From the NCBI GenBank assembly GCA_000435055.1, contig FR879702.1, forward strand, positions 2,539 to 49,693: a stretch of 47,155 bases of DNA, written 5' to 3'. The notes under the pieces are model-generated. The model did no database searches and had not been told where the DNA came from. It saw only the letters and a program-made list of their open reading frames with translations. The position numbers were made by a program, and so were the translations under genes. Numbering within the stretch: position 1 is the stretch's first letter; each line of letters starts with the position of its first letter. Below are positions 17,009-24,835 of the stretch, piece after piece. The stretch is from Clostridium sp. CAG:138 (lineage in GTDB: Bacteria; Bacillota; Clostridia; Christensenellales; CAG-138).

Positions 17009-17037
17009 TTGACGATAGGCGAGGAATATGCTATACT
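17009..17037 (+). promoter_or_regulatory. Promoter of the first dockerin gene
   Basis: TTGACG (17009–17014), a 17-bp spacer and TATACT (17032–17037). The inverted repeat CATGAT/ATCATG lies about 30 bp upstream. Confidence 0.6.
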
Positions 17038-17181
17038 CATAGAACACAATGTTTTGCGGCTGAGGCGGTATCACCCGTGATTTTTCCGAAGACGGCAATG
17101 TATAAAAAGTCAACCGTTGAATGAATTCCGCGGGGCCGCGATGTGACGCAAAGCAAAAAAGAAAAACATTGGAGGAAGAAA

Positions 17182-18327
17182 ATGAACAGATGTTCAAAAC
17201 GCAGTTTCGGAATGAAGCTCATCGGCCTTATGACGGCAGCAATTATGCTTCTTGCATGTTGCATGCCCGCATTTGCGGCGGAGAGTGAAACACGGACCAA
17301 CACCGAGAGCTTTCAGCTCCTGACCTATTCGGAGGATTCAGCATCCATGGGCAGCGGTTGGACGTGGGAAATCACGCTTCGAATCCGCAGCATCAGTCTT
17401 TCAGCAACCGAATGTATGGTTTTCAATCCGATGGAAACCGTTTATTCCTGCATCAAGAATCCGGTTTGCACGAATGATCTCGGTGTATACAACTATGAGA
17501 ATACTGCGGTCCGTTACGACATCTATGCGAGCCGGGGAAACGCAAATTATTCCGGCGGCGAACAGCCTGCAATCGTTTGGAATCTCGGTGAAATCAACCC
17601 CGGTGATGTCATAACGATGAAGTTCAGAATCGATATTCAGGACTATTACTATGCCAACTTCCAGCTGCTCAATCAGTTCCTTGACGAGGGCGGAAGACTG
17701 TTCACAACAACCGGCACCGATGAAGGTCCGCGGTTTGTTTATAACGAAAACGGAGAGCAGGGTTCTGCGGAATTCGATGTGCCGCAGGCGGATGTTTCCG
17801 GCGGTTTTGTTCTTAAACATCACTACCTTGTAAATTCCGAGGGACAGCCAATTGATGAAAACGGCAATGTCGTCGCTGCACCCGAATTTGCAGCAATGGT
17901 TGCAGAACCGGAGTATTACACCATTGACGGAAGAACGAGTCTCTATTTCACGGATAACAGCTGGTCTCCGTATCCGTACTATAATGTAGAAACGACGGAC
18001 GAGGTTGAGGGGTACACTCGCGTAGGCTTCGTTTATAATAACGGAGAGTTCTCCACCGAGCCCACATATGAGGCCCACATCAACTACCACCAGAGCCTCA
18101 ATAACCTTTGGATTGCATACGAGAGCAACGGTTCGGCATTTGTTCCCGGCGATGTAAACGGCGACGGACAGGTTATGACAGACGATGCGCTGACCGCCAT
18201 GCGCTGCGCGCTCGGTCTTATCAACCTTGATGCTTCTCAGCTTCGCGCGGCTGACATGGACGGCGACGGTGCGGTTTCAACAGCTGATGCGCTTACGATC
18301 CTGCGCCTTGCAATCTGTGCTCGCTGA
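17182..18327 (+). CDS. Secreted dockerin-containing protein
   Basis: The protein has 381 residues. A signal peptide with basic N-terminus and hydrophobic core ends near residue 33 (PAFA-AE). The next ~285 residues form beta-rich modules I do not recognise. The C-terminus (about 325–381) is a type I dockerin: GDVNGDGQVMTDDALTAMR and ADMDGDGAVSTADALTILR, two calcium loops each followed by a helix. Dockerins plug into cohesins on scaffold proteins. The front part has no glycosidase motif, so this is not an obvious cellulosome enzyme. The ATG at 17182 has GGAGG 6 nt upstream. A longer frame from 17143 lacks a ribosome binding site. Confidence 0.85.
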   Translation: MNRCSKRSFGMKLIGLMTAAIMLLACCMPAFAAESETRTNTESFQLLTYSEDSASMGSGWTWEITLRIRSISLSATECMVFNPMETVYSCIKNPVCTNDLGVYNYENTAVRYDIYASRGNANYSGGEQPAIVWNLGEINPGDVITMKFRIDIQDYYYANFQLLNQFLDEGGRLFTTTGTDEGPRFVYNENGEQGSAEFDVPQADVSGGFVLKHHYLVNSEGQPIDENGNVVAAPEFAAMVAEPEYYTIDGRTSLYFTDNSWSPYPYYNVETTDEVEGYTRVGFVYNNGEFSTEPTYEAHINYHQSLNNLWIAYESNGSAFVPGDVNGDGQVMTDDALTAMRCALGLINLDASQLRAADMDGDGAVSTADALTILRLAICAR

Positions 18328-18345
18328 AGCATCATGAACGCAAGC

Positions 18346-18411
18346 TTGCCGACAAAGCATTGCAGCGGACAGAGCCAACAACTGTTCTCGAAAATGCTTT
18401 GTTGTCGGCAA
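18346..18411. repeat. Long inverted repeat after the dockerin gene
   Basis: TTGCCGACAAAGCATT (18346–18361) pairs with AATGCTTTGTTGTCGGCAA (18393–18411), giving 16 pairs with a 3-nt bulge and a ~31-nt loop. No T-run follows. It probably stabilises or ends the dockerin mRNA. Confidence 0.6.
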
Positions 18412-18534
18412 TTATCCGAAGGACAGTGTCGGTCTTAACTCTGCCCGAACAGAAAATGCAATTATCTTGATGATTGCGGTGTCCTTGGCCGCAACTCATG
18501 CGTGATTCCCAAACAGGAAGGGAACAAAAGAACG

Positions 18535-18570
18535 GGACGAGCCGTACCCAACATGCGGTGCGTCCTTTTC
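18535..18570 (+). terminator. Intrinsic terminator upstream of rpsF
   Basis: GGACGAGCCG and CGGTGCGTCC form a 10-bp stem with one mismatch and one G·U pair, followed by TTTTC. It isolates the ribosomal operon from upstream transcription. Confidence 0.65.
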
Positions 18571-18622
18571 TTTATGATGCGATAAATATATAGGATATTG
18601 CAAAAAAACATGAAAAAACTCC

Positions 18623-18651
18623 TTGCAAGCCTGTAAGGAAAATGTTATAAT
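18623..18651 (+). promoter_or_regulatory. Promoter of rpsF–ssb–rpsR
   Basis: TTGCAA (18623–18628), a 17-bp spacer and a perfect TATAAT (18646–18651). The start codon follows 63 bp later. Confidence 0.7.
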
Positions 18652-18660
18652 ATTATGCCA

Positions 18661-18690
18661 ACACCTTGCGCCGCAGCAAGTGCGGTGCCA
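18661..18690 (+). promoter_or_regulatory. rpsF leader hairpin, candidate S6:S18 autoregulatory element
   Basis: GCGCCGCA and TGCGGTGC (18668–18688) form an 8-bp hairpin with a 5-nt loop in the short leader. ACACC precedes it. Bacterial rpsF leaders are known to bind the S6:S18 pair through a structured element with a CCG motif. The position and ACACC/CCG sequences fit, but the assignment is inference. Confidence 0.4.
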
Positions 18691-18714
18691 TATGACCATA
18701 AGGAGGTGAATTAA

Positions 18715-19002
18715 GTGAATAAGTACGAATGTCTGTATGCTATCGTGCCTGAGCTTAATGAGGAGGAAACCAAGTCCGTAATCGAAAAGTTCAACGGTGT
18801 TATCACCGCAAACGGCGGCATGATCGAAAATGTTGATGAATGGGGTAAGCGTCGTCTTGCATACACCATCGACTACAAGACCGAAGGCTACTATGTTCTC
18901 GTTGTGTTCGACGCACCCGCCGAGCTGCCCGCAGAACTTGAGCGTAACATGAAGAATGATGAAAAGATCATGCGCTACAAAGTGACCCGCCATCATGCAT
19001 AA
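18715..19002 (+). CDS. rpsF: 30S ribosomal protein S6
   Basis: A 95-residue S6 protein: KYECLYAIVPELNEEE at the start, VDEWGKRRLAYTIDYKTEGYY in the middle and a short tail ending YKVTRHHA. It sits on the small-subunit platform as a partner of S18. The start is a GTG with AAGGAGG 8 nt upstream, and no nearby ATG fits the conserved start. It is the first gene of the standard rpsF–ssb–rpsR operon, in which S6 and S18 flank the single-strand binding protein. Confidence 0.97.
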   Translation: MNKYECLYAIVPELNEEETKSVIEKFNGVITANGGMIENVDEWGKRRLAYTIDYKTEGYYVLVVFDAPAELPAELERNMKNDEKIMRYKVTRHHA

Positions 19003-19022
19003 ACCTTGAGAAAGGATTTAGA

Positions 19023-19601
19023 ATGAACAAGATATTTCTTATTGGCAATCTCACGGGTGATCCCGAACTGCGCACAACGCCGAACGGCATAACCGTATGC
19101 ACGATGAATCTTGCCGTCAATCGACGTTTTTCGGGCAATCGCGAAGAACGTCAGACAGACTTTTATCGCGTGACTGCATGGAGACAGCTTGGCGAAACTT
19201 GTTCAAGGTTCTTGAGCAAGGGCAAAAAGATCGCTGTTGTCGGCGAGTTTGTGCCGCGTACATATGAGGGGAAGGACGGAGCAACCCGAGTTTCTCTCGA
19301 AGTCACGGCCGAGGAGATCGAATTCCTTTCTCCGCGCGATGCAGCAGGCGGTCAGAGTTATCCGCAGCAGGGATATCAATCCAACCAGCAGGGCTACAAC
19401 AGAAATTATCCGCCTCAGGATTATCAATCCGCACAGGACGGCGGCAATTTCTCCGCTTCCCGTCAAAACAGTTGGCAGGACGGGAGGGTGCAGCAGTCTG
19501 CGCGTGACGGTTTCGCGGCAAATTCTTTTGATTCCGCAAACAGCTCCGGCAGTGCAACTGATGGCTTTACTGAGATTTCCGATTCGGATTTACCGTTTTA
19601 A
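19023..19601 (+). CDS. ssb: Single-stranded DNA-binding protein
   Basis: A 192-residue SSB. The OB-fold fills about residues 1–105 (MNKIFLIGNLTGDPELRTTP, then FYRVTAWRQLGETCSRFLSKG and VSLEVTAEEIEFLSPR). A low-complexity linker rich in Gln, Tyr, Asn and Ser follows. The acidic tip SDSDLPF recruits partner enzymes such as DNA repair helicases and primase. It coats single-stranded DNA in replication and repair. AGAAAGGA lies before the ATG. The gene is 20 bp after rpsF and 23 bp before rpsR. Confidence 0.97.
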   Translation: MNKIFLIGNLTGDPELRTTPNGITVCTMNLAVNRRFSGNREERQTDFYRVTAWRQLGETCSRFLSKGKKIAVVGEFVPRTYEGKDGATRVSLEVTAEEIEFLSPRDAAGGQSYPQQGYQSNQQGYNRNYPPQDYQSAQDGGNFSASRQNSWQDGRVQQSARDGFAANSFDSANSSGSATDGFTEISDSDLPF

Positions 19602-19624
19602 TTTTGCGAAAGGAGTAAATTTCA

Positions 19625-19867
19625 ATGGAAGACCGCAAAATGAAGCCCCGTCCCAGGAAGGGCAGGCGCAAAGTCTGTCAGTTCTGCGTTGATAAGGTTG
19701 AACATATCGACTACAAAGACGCTGCAAAACTCCGCAAGTTCATCACTGAGCGCGGTAAAATCATGCCCCGCCGTATGAGCGGTGTATGCGCAGAGCACCA
19801 GAGGGCGCTCGCATCCGCAATCAAATCTGCACGTCAGGTCGCTCTGCTTCCTTACGTCCAGGACTGA
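19625..19867 (+). CDS. rpsR: 30S ribosomal protein S18
   Basis: An 80-residue S18. The N-terminus is basic, with a CQFC zinc-type pair (KVCQFCVDKVEHIDYKD). The conserved RKFITERGKIMPRRMSGVCA follows and the end is ARQVALLPYV. It completes the S6–S18 pair of the 30S platform. GGAG precedes the ATG at 6–8 nt. A strong terminator follows. Cysteine-bearing S18 is one of two paralogue types found in bacteria; the Cys-less type is used under zinc shortage. No second copy is in this window. Confidence 0.97.
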   Translation: MEDRKMKPRPRKGRRKVCQFCVDKVEHIDYKDAAKLRKFITERGKIMPRRMSGVCAEHQRALASAIKSARQVALLPYVQD

Positions 19868-19925
19868 TTACAATAGCTGAACCATATTGAGCGTTAAGCT
19901 CATAAATAACGGAATGAACATGATT

Positions 19926-19965
19926 AGGTTGCTGTCGACAGTGTTTTGTTGTCAGCAGCCTTTTT
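19926..19965 (+). terminator. Intrinsic terminator after rpsR
   Basis: GGTTGCTGTCGACA pairs with TTGTCAGCAGCC through a long, almost continuous stem, and TTTTT follows. Confidence 0.85.
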
Positions 19966-20028
19966 ACTGCGAAAAAACGACCCCTTTCGTTCATGTTTTC
20001 AGCAGTATAAAACAAGCCGGAAGATGCG

Positions 20029-20069
20029 AATGCCCGTTTATCTGCTTATGCAACGGATAAACGGGCATT
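20029..20069. repeat. Perfect 14-bp inverted repeat after pckA
   Basis: AATGCCCGTTTATC and GATAAACGGGCATT enclose a 13-nt loop. It lies 36 bp past the pckA stop codon and probably marks the end of that mRNA, although no clear T-run follows on the minus strand. Confidence 0.55.
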
Positions 20070-20104
20070 TAAATGCTGAATGATAAATCAAAAGCAGTCA
20101 GTAA

Positions 20105-21682
20105 TTAATCCAACATCTGTTTGGGGCCTGCATTAATGATGTTTTCGGGCATGTTGTTATATTTGCTGAAATTCTTTATGAACATTGCAGCAAGTTTTTT
20201 GGCCTGTTCATCGTAGGCATCCTTATCGGCCCACATGTCGCGCGGGTTAAGAACCTCGGCGGGAACGTTGGGGCAAGTTTGGGGAACGAGTACGTTAAAG
20301 ATGGGGTGAAGCTTATATTCAACATCGTTCAGTTTGCCTTCAAGTGCGGCAGTGACCATTGCGCGTGTGTATTTTATCTTCATGCGGCTGCCGACACCGT
20401 AAGGGCCGCCGGACCAGCCTGTGTTGATAAGGAACACGTTTGCGTTATGTTCATCGATTTTCTTACCAAGCATTTCTGCATATACGGAAGGATGCATCGG
20501 AAGGAAAGGCGCACCGAAGCAGGTTGAGAAGGTCGCCTGCGGTTCCTTAATGCCGCGTTCGGTTCCCGCAAGCTTGCTTGTGTAACCGGAAACAAAGTGG
20601 TACTTTGCCATATCTTTTGTAAGCTTTGAAATCGGCGGCAAAACACCGAAGGCGTCAGCTGTCAGGAATATGACGGTTTTGGGGTGATTGCCCATGCCGG
20701 GAATCACACAGTTGGGAATATACTCAACCGGATAGGCGGCACGTGTATTTTCGGTTATTGAGGAATCCGCAAAGTCGAGTTTGCGGGCATCGTCCATAAT
20801 GACGTTTTCGACAAGCGTACCGAACTTTATTGCATCCCAAATCTCGGGTTCGTTTTCCTTTGAAAGGTTGATACATTTTGCATAGCAGCCGCCTTCAAAA
20901 TTGAAAACGCCGTTATCGGACCAACCGTGTTCGTCATCGCCGATCAGCCAACGATCGGGATCGGCGGAAAGCGTTGTTTTGCCGGTTCCGCTGAGTCCGA
21001 AGAACAGCGCAGCATCGCCGTCGTCGCCGATGTTTGCAGAGCAGTGCATGGGGAAAACACCCCTTTGCGGCATGAGAAAATTCATAACGGAGAACATGCC
21101 TTTTTTGATTTCGCCGCTGTAAAGCGAGCAGGCGACTGTTACACGATGCTTTTCGAAATCAAGTATGATTGCCGCTTCGGAATTCACACCGTCAGCAGCG
21201 GGGGAACACTTGAATCCGGGTGTGCAGAGAACGGTGAAACCGGGAACGAAAGTATCGAGCTGCTCCTTTGAGGGGCGAACAAATGCCTGAGTTGCAAACA
21301 ATGCGCTTGCTGCGTTTTCGCAGACAACACGAACGGGAAGCGCATATTGCGGATCTGCACCGACAAAGCCATCAACAACAAAAACTTCGCGGTTTTGCAT
21401 ATATGCACACATTTTAACATAGATTGCATCTGCTTTCTCACTGCTGATCGGCACATTCACCTTGCCCCAGTCAATAAGATTATGCACGGAAGGTTCATCA
21501 ACGATGAAACGATCATCGGGGGAACGACCCGTGTATTTTCCGGTGTTGATAACAAATGCACCGGTGCTGCAAAGCTTGCCTTCGCCTCTTTCGAGTGCAT
21601 GTTCAACAAGTTCAGCAGGTGCGAGGTTGCGATAAACAGCCTTGGGGTTAAGAATGCCCATTTGTTCAAGATATGCTTTCAT
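20105..21682 (-). CDS. pckA: Phosphoenolpyruvate carboxykinase (ATP)
   Basis: It interconverts oxaloacetate plus ATP with phosphoenolpyruvate plus CO2 plus ADP. It serves gluconeogenesis or, in many anaerobes, CO2 fixation toward succinate. The protein has 525 residues, close to the family length. Signatures are YTGRSPDDRFIVDE, the kinase-type P-loop FFGLSGTGKTTLSADP, GDDEHGWSDNGVFNFEGGCY with the metal-binding residues, and GYTSKLAGTE. Two ATGs lie close together. The second (21682) is chosen because AAGGAG is 7 nt from it but only 1 nt from the first (21688). The gene lies 42 bp downstream of the DegV-family gene and is probably co-transcribed with it. Confidence 0.97.
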   Translation of the reverse strand: MKAYLEQMGILNPKAVYRNLAPAELVEHALERGEGKLCSTGAFVINTGKYTGRSPDDRFIVDEPSVHNLIDWGKVNVPISSEKADAIYVKMCAYMQNREVFVVDGFVGADPQYALPVRVVCENAASALFATQAFVRPSKEQLDTFVPGFTVLCTPGFKCSPAADGVNSEAAIILDFEKHRVTVACSLYSGEIKKGMFSVMNFLMPQRGVFPMHCSANIGDDGDAALFFGLSGTGKTTLSADPDRWLIGDDEHGWSDNGVFNFEGGCYAKCINLSKENEPEIWDAIKFGTLVENVIMDDARKLDFADSSITENTRAAYPVEYIPNCVIPGMGNHPKTVIFLTADAFGVLPPISKLTKDMAKYHFVSGYTSKLAGTERGIKEPQATFSTCFGAPFLPMHPSVYAEMLGKKIDEHNANVFLINTGWSGGPYGVGSRMKIKYTRAMVTAALEGKLNDVEYKLHPIFNVLVPQTCPNVPAEVLNPRDMWADKDAYDEQAKKLAAMFIKNFSKYNNMPENIINAGPKQMLD

Positions 21683-21724
21683 ATTCATGCTCCTTTCAGC
21701 ATCAATCGCTTTTTTTGAACGGTT

Positions 21725-22582
21725 TTATTTCCTGATGAAGAGAATCCCGAGCGTCCTGGGGCCGCAGTGGCTTGCAACGGTACAACCGGCCGTTGTCAGA
21801 ATGACTTCATCAAAGTCCGCAATTTCACGCACAAGCTTTACACACTCCTGAACAATTTCGTCGGGAGTTTCCGTGTAAGTAATGAATATGCGATGGCTGC
21901 GGATATCATTGCGCCCTTCAAGGCGCTCTTTGATATAGTTTTTGAGGCAGCGTTCCCATGACCCGCGGTATTTTTTAGCAACACGCATCTTGCCGTTTGC
22001 GACTTCAATACCGGGATGCAGCTGCAGAAGGTTTGCCCCGAGAGCGGATACAGCCGAGCAGCGTCCGCCGCGAACCATGTAGTCCAGCCTGTCTAAAACG
22101 AAGCTGGTTTCAACATTCGGGATGATGTCTGCATCAAGTGTCTTTTTAATCTCTGCACCGTTAAGACCCTTTTCGGCCATGTCGCAGGCTTCGAGCACAA
22201 CGTGTCCAACGCCGCTTGAAAGGTTGAGGGAATCAACAACAAAGACCTTATCGTTGCCTTCTGCAGCAATGCATGCATTGCTGTAGCTTGATGAAAAGTG
22301 AGAGCTGATTGTGATAAAAACAACATCGCTCCCGTCCGCTGTCATCTCCGCAAATGTCTTTTGCAGAGCTTCAACGCTCGGAGCAGCTGTCTTGGGAAGC
22401 GTTTTTGCTTCGCCGCACCGTTTGAGCAGCTCGCGCATTGTGATATCCACACCGTCGCGATACTCCTCGTCGCCTATCTGCACATAAAGCGGCATAACGG
22501 TAACGCCGCGCTGACTGTACAGATTTGTTCCGTGAACCTCGTTCAAAAGGTCCGCCGTGCTGTCACAGCAAATTTTGACCAT
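21725..22582 (-). CDS. DegV family fatty-acid-binding protein
   Basis: A 285-residue DegV/FakB-type protein. Members bind a fatty acid for phosphorylation by FakA. Signatures are KICCDSTADL at the start, the VMPLYVQIGDEEYRDGVDI strand, a TAAPSVEALQ block, the VFITISSHFSSSYSNA loop that binds the carboxylate, and FVLDRLDYMVRGGRC. The ATG at 22582 is chosen because homologues start at the VKICCDSTAD strand and GGAG lies upstream. A longer frame to 22663 would overlap the promoter. No fakA gene is visible here. The gene leads a probable two-gene unit with pckA. Confidence 0.92.
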   Translation of the reverse strand: MVKICCDSTADLLNEVHGTNLYSQRGVTVMPLYVQIGDEEYRDGVDITMRELLKRCGEAKTLPKTAAPSVEALQKTFAEMTADGSDVVFITISSHFSSSYSNACIAAEGNDKVFVVDSLNLSSGVGHVVLEACDMAEKGLNGAEIKKTLDADIIPNVETSFVLDRLDYMVRGGRCSAVSALGANLLQLHPGIEVANGKMRVAKKYRGSWERCLKNYIKERLEGRNDIRSHRIFITYTETPDEIVQECVKLVREIADFDEVILTTAGCTVASHCGPRTLGILFIRK

Positions 22583-22622
22583 AAAATAACTCCAAAAAAT
22601 AAAGAAATATAATACCTCTGTA

Positions 22623-22651
22623 ATTGTAGCACAACCTGCTGCAACTGTAAA
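22623..22651 (-). promoter_or_regulatory. Promoter of degV-type gene and pckA
   Basis: On the minus strand, TTTACA (22646–22651), a 17-bp spacer and TACAAT (22623–22628), about 40 bp before the ATG. Confidence 0.6.
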
Positions 22652-22735
22652 GCCGATATGCATGTTTTTTGCAGGAATAATGACTAATATATAAGTGCTT
22701 TCCTCTCGGGAGGCATGTGATTCGGCATTCGATGC

Positions 22736-22766
22736 AAAAAGCCCCGACGCCGTGGCTGAGGGGGCT
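22736..22766 (-). terminator. Intrinsic terminator after the second dockerin gene
   Basis: On the minus strand, AGCCCC and GGGGCT form the stem, followed by a five-T run. A second perfect 9-bp stem (CCGCACGGA/TCCGTGCGG, 22803–22832) lies between it and the gene. Confidence 0.7.
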
Positions 22767-22858
22767 CATAAAAGTATAAAACCTTTAACCTAATATTTTT
22801 GTCCGCACGGAGAAAACATCGTTTCCGTGCGGCACATTAATGCAGGCAGGTCGATGCT

Positions 22859-23800
22859 CTATTCTATGCCGAGGCAAAGACGGGCAAGTAAAATCGCATC
22901 ATCAAGCCGAACGGCGTCATCTGCATCCATATCCGCATCATCAAGCTCAAGCTGAGGTATAATGCCCATTGCGGAGCGCATTATTGTCAATGCATCGGGA
23001 AGTGAAATGCTTCCGTCGGCGTTGACGTCGCCGCCGCAAACCATAGTGACGTTCGAAATGCCGTCCTCCGCACCAATGACGAAATCACCTCCGGCATTAG
23101 AGCCGATCAACTCACCGCTGCAAAAATACCTGTGCATTGTTGAGTCGCTGTAGGTTGACGAACGGAAAACGACACTGCGGCCCGCACGTTCCATATCGAG
23201 ATAGCCGCGTCCGAGACACTTGACGGTAAATGTGTTTTCAAAACCGGCAAGGTCAACACGAACGGATGAAATTCTTGCTTTGACATCGAACCCGGTAACG
23301 GGAGCTCCGCCGACGATTTCAATATCGTTTGCGCGGCACACGGGAGTAATAAAGCTGAATGCAGTAAGATTCGGACAATTATTTGCATGTATGGACGGAG
23401 TTCCCGCCATGAACAGACGAACTTCGCTCACCTGCGTTTCGGAAAGAATCAGATTTCCCCCGAGGAAAACGTCCGCACCGATAAAGCAGGGATTCGGAAT
23501 GTATGGTGTAACATAGTTAGTAAATGTGTGCAAATAATTGTTTTCCCACGTCATGTTGTTCATCAGCATGAGCTGTTCGATGCTGTCGGGATCATATTCT
23601 GTCGGATGCTGATAGAATGTGGACAGTATCTTGGTGCCGTTGCTGATATCCCCATTGTGGTAAGGTTGTGAATAGAATTCCTGCATAAGACGGATATCAA
23701 GGGTGAGTTCGTCATCCGTTGCCGCAAACGCGGAAAACGATGAAAGAAGCATTGCAGCACTTAAAACGAGCACAATAGACAGTTTGAAAAGTCGATTCAT
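22859..23800 (-). CDS. Secreted dockerin-containing protein
   Basis: The protein has 313 residues. A classical signal peptide ends near residue 27 (SFSAFA-AT). The middle (about 30–250) has no domain I can name. It contains short repeats of beta-strand character and several cysteines. The C-terminus (about 253–313) is a type I dockerin: GGDVNADGSISLPDALTIMRSA and DADMDADDAVRLDDAILLARL. The second calcium loop has Asp-Ala-Asp-Asp in place of the usual Asp-Gly-Asp-Gly. The ATG has GGAGG 5 nt upstream. Like the other dockerin proteins here it lacks a visible hydrolase motif, so its partner and task are unknown. Confidence 0.85.
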   Translation of the reverse strand: MNRLFKLSIVLVLSAAMLLSSFSAFAATDDELTLDIRLMQEFYSQPYHNGDISNGTKILSTFYQHPTEYDPDSIEQLMLMNNMTWENNYLHTFTNYVTPYIPNPCFIGADVFLGGNLILSETQVSEVRLFMAGTPSIHANNCPNLTAFSFITPVCRANDIEIVGGAPVTGFDVKARISSVRVDLAGFENTFTVKCLGRGYLDMERAGRSVVFRSSTYSDSTMHRYFCSGELIGSNAGGDFVIGAEDGISNVTMVCGGDVNADGSISLPDALTIMRSAMGIIPQLELDDADMDADDAVRLDDAILLARLCLGIE

Positions 23801-23915
23801 GGTAACCTCCGTATCTGATCTGAAAGGTAAGTTGAAAACCTGCTGCCCGAAAGGGCAGTATCAGGCACACAAAAAGCTGCATTGCAAAATTCAAAGCATC
23901 TTTTTACTTCAATCT

Positions 23916-23944
23916 ATTATATCATTCTTGAACCTGCTGCGCAA
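23916..23944 (-). promoter_or_regulatory. Promoter of the second dockerin gene
   Basis: On the minus strand, TTGCGC (23939–23944), a 17-bp spacer and TATAAT (23916–23921). The -35 element is weak. Confidence 0.5.
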
Positions 23945-24023
23945 GTGCATAATAAAATATATTAGAACGGATTCTGCAAATGAGCATATTCTTTTTTTGT
24001 CACCGTTGATTCGAATTTGGGTA

Positions 24024-24052
24024 TTGATATTATATTCGCGGCATAGTATAAT
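24024..24052 (+). promoter_or_regulatory. Promoter of the small alarmone synthetase gene
   Basis: TTGATA (24024–24029), a 17-bp spacer and a perfect TATAAT (24047–24052). Confidence 0.65.
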
Positions 24053-24128
24053 TCAATCTAAGAAAAGCTTGCTTTGCTTTTGCAGCTGAAATGAAAGGAC
24101 ACTCGTGATTGTCGGGTGAGAAAAACAT

Positions 24129-24803
24129 ATGCAAATTAACTACATTGATGATAACTCCTCAGAACGGCTGCCGGAACCGGAATCCTTTGACAACATCTTT
24201 GCAAATATCGGCGAACTGCGCGAATTGCAGCATATACACACTGCTGCCATGATGCAGCTGCGGCTGAAATTTGAAATCCTCAACAGTGAGTTCAGGGTTC
24301 ATCATCATCGCAATCCGATTCATCATATTGAGAGCAGACTTAAATCGACCCGAAGTATGTACAACAAACTTGTTCAGCGCGGCTTCCCCACGAGCATTGA
24401 ATCTGCAAAGAAGAACCTTAACGACATTGCAGGTGTGCGCGTTGTGTGCTGCTATATTGACGATGTTTATGATATGGAAGATATGCTTCTGCGTCAATCG
24501 GATGTTAGGCTCATTGAACGCACGGATTATATAAAAAATCCTAATTTTAACGGATATCGCAGTCTTCATCTTGATGTTGAGATCCCTGTGTACCTGTCCT
24601 CAAAAACCGAGTACGCTCGTGCGGAAATTCAGCTCCGAACTGTGGCAATGGATTTTTGGGCAAGCCTTGAGCACGATTTGCGTTATAAATCAACCAAGAA
24701 CATTCCGGAAGACATAAGCCGCGAAATGTTCAACTGCGCAGATGAAATTGCAGCAATAGACGTACGAATGCAGCGCATATATAAACAGATTCAAAAGCTC
24801 TGA
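24129..24803 (+). CDS. Small alarmone synthetase, RelQ/RelP-type GTP pyrophosphokinase
   Basis: It transfers pyrophosphate from ATP to GTP or GDP, making (p)ppGpp. At 224 residues it has only the RelA/SpoT synthetase domain and neither the hydrolase nor the ribosome-binding parts of Rel. Signatures are IESRLKSTRSMYNKLVQRG, NDIAGVRVVCCYIDDVYDM, DYIKNPNFNGYRSLHLDVEI with the substrate-binding Tyr, and AEIQLRTVAMDFWASLEHDL with the catalytic Glu-Gln pair. The start at 24129 has only a weak GGTGAG upstream. It is a single gene with its own promoter and a strong terminator. Whether it is RelP or RelQ cannot be settled by eye. Confidence 0.9.
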   Translation: MQINYIDDNSSERLPEPESFDNIFANIGELRELQHIHTAAMMQLRLKFEILNSEFRVHHHRNPIHHIESRLKSTRSMYNKLVQRGFPTSIESAKKNLNDIAGVRVVCCYIDDVYDMEDMLLRQSDVRLIERTDYIKNPNFNGYRSLHLDVEIPVYLSSKTEYARAEIQLRTVAMDFWASLEHDLRYKSTKNIPEDISREMFNCADEIAAIDVRMQRIYKQIQKL

Positions 24804-24835
24804 TTCTCGGATGCTTAACACTTTTTTTGATAACA

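Larger units (their letters stand above)
16711..17181. other. Divergent regulatory region between dnaD-like gene and dockerin gene
   Basis: There is no gene in this 470-base stretch. It holds the two promoters listed separately, an inverted repeat CATGAT–5 nt–ATCATG (16965–16981) that could be an operator, and a ~140-nt leader before the dockerin gene. I recognise no riboswitch in the leader. Confidence 0.5.
18328..18714. other. Intergenic region with long inverted repeat, terminator and rpsF promoter
   Basis: No protein gene is visible. In order it holds a long inverted repeat (18346–18411), a segment with several short stems, an intrinsic terminator (18535–18570), and the rpsF promoter and leader. 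The part 18412–18570 could be the 3' end of the dockerin mRNA or an unassigned small RNA. Confidence 0.5.
23801..24128. other. Divergent regulatory region between dockerin gene and alarmone synthetase gene
   Basis: No gene is present. The region holds two promoters, listed separately, and a ~110-nt leader for the dockerin gene. That leader contains a stable hairpin CTGCCC–GAAA–GGGCAG (23843–23858, written on the plus strand) extended by CCTG/CAGG with a three-base bulge. I do not recognise it as a named riboswitch. Confidence 0.5.

Noticed and set aside
17044..17181. Possible cyclic-di-GMP riboswitch before the dockerin gene, because of GACGCAAAGC
   Set aside because: The same ten bases occur again near 28158, but in neither place are the other conserved blocks (the CAAACC side and the second helix) in the right order.
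18470..18565. Possible SRP or 6S RNA, because of AGGAAGGGAACA
   Set aside because: The apical GGAA is not closed by a proper stem, and the long pairing of the two ends expected of these RNAs is absent.
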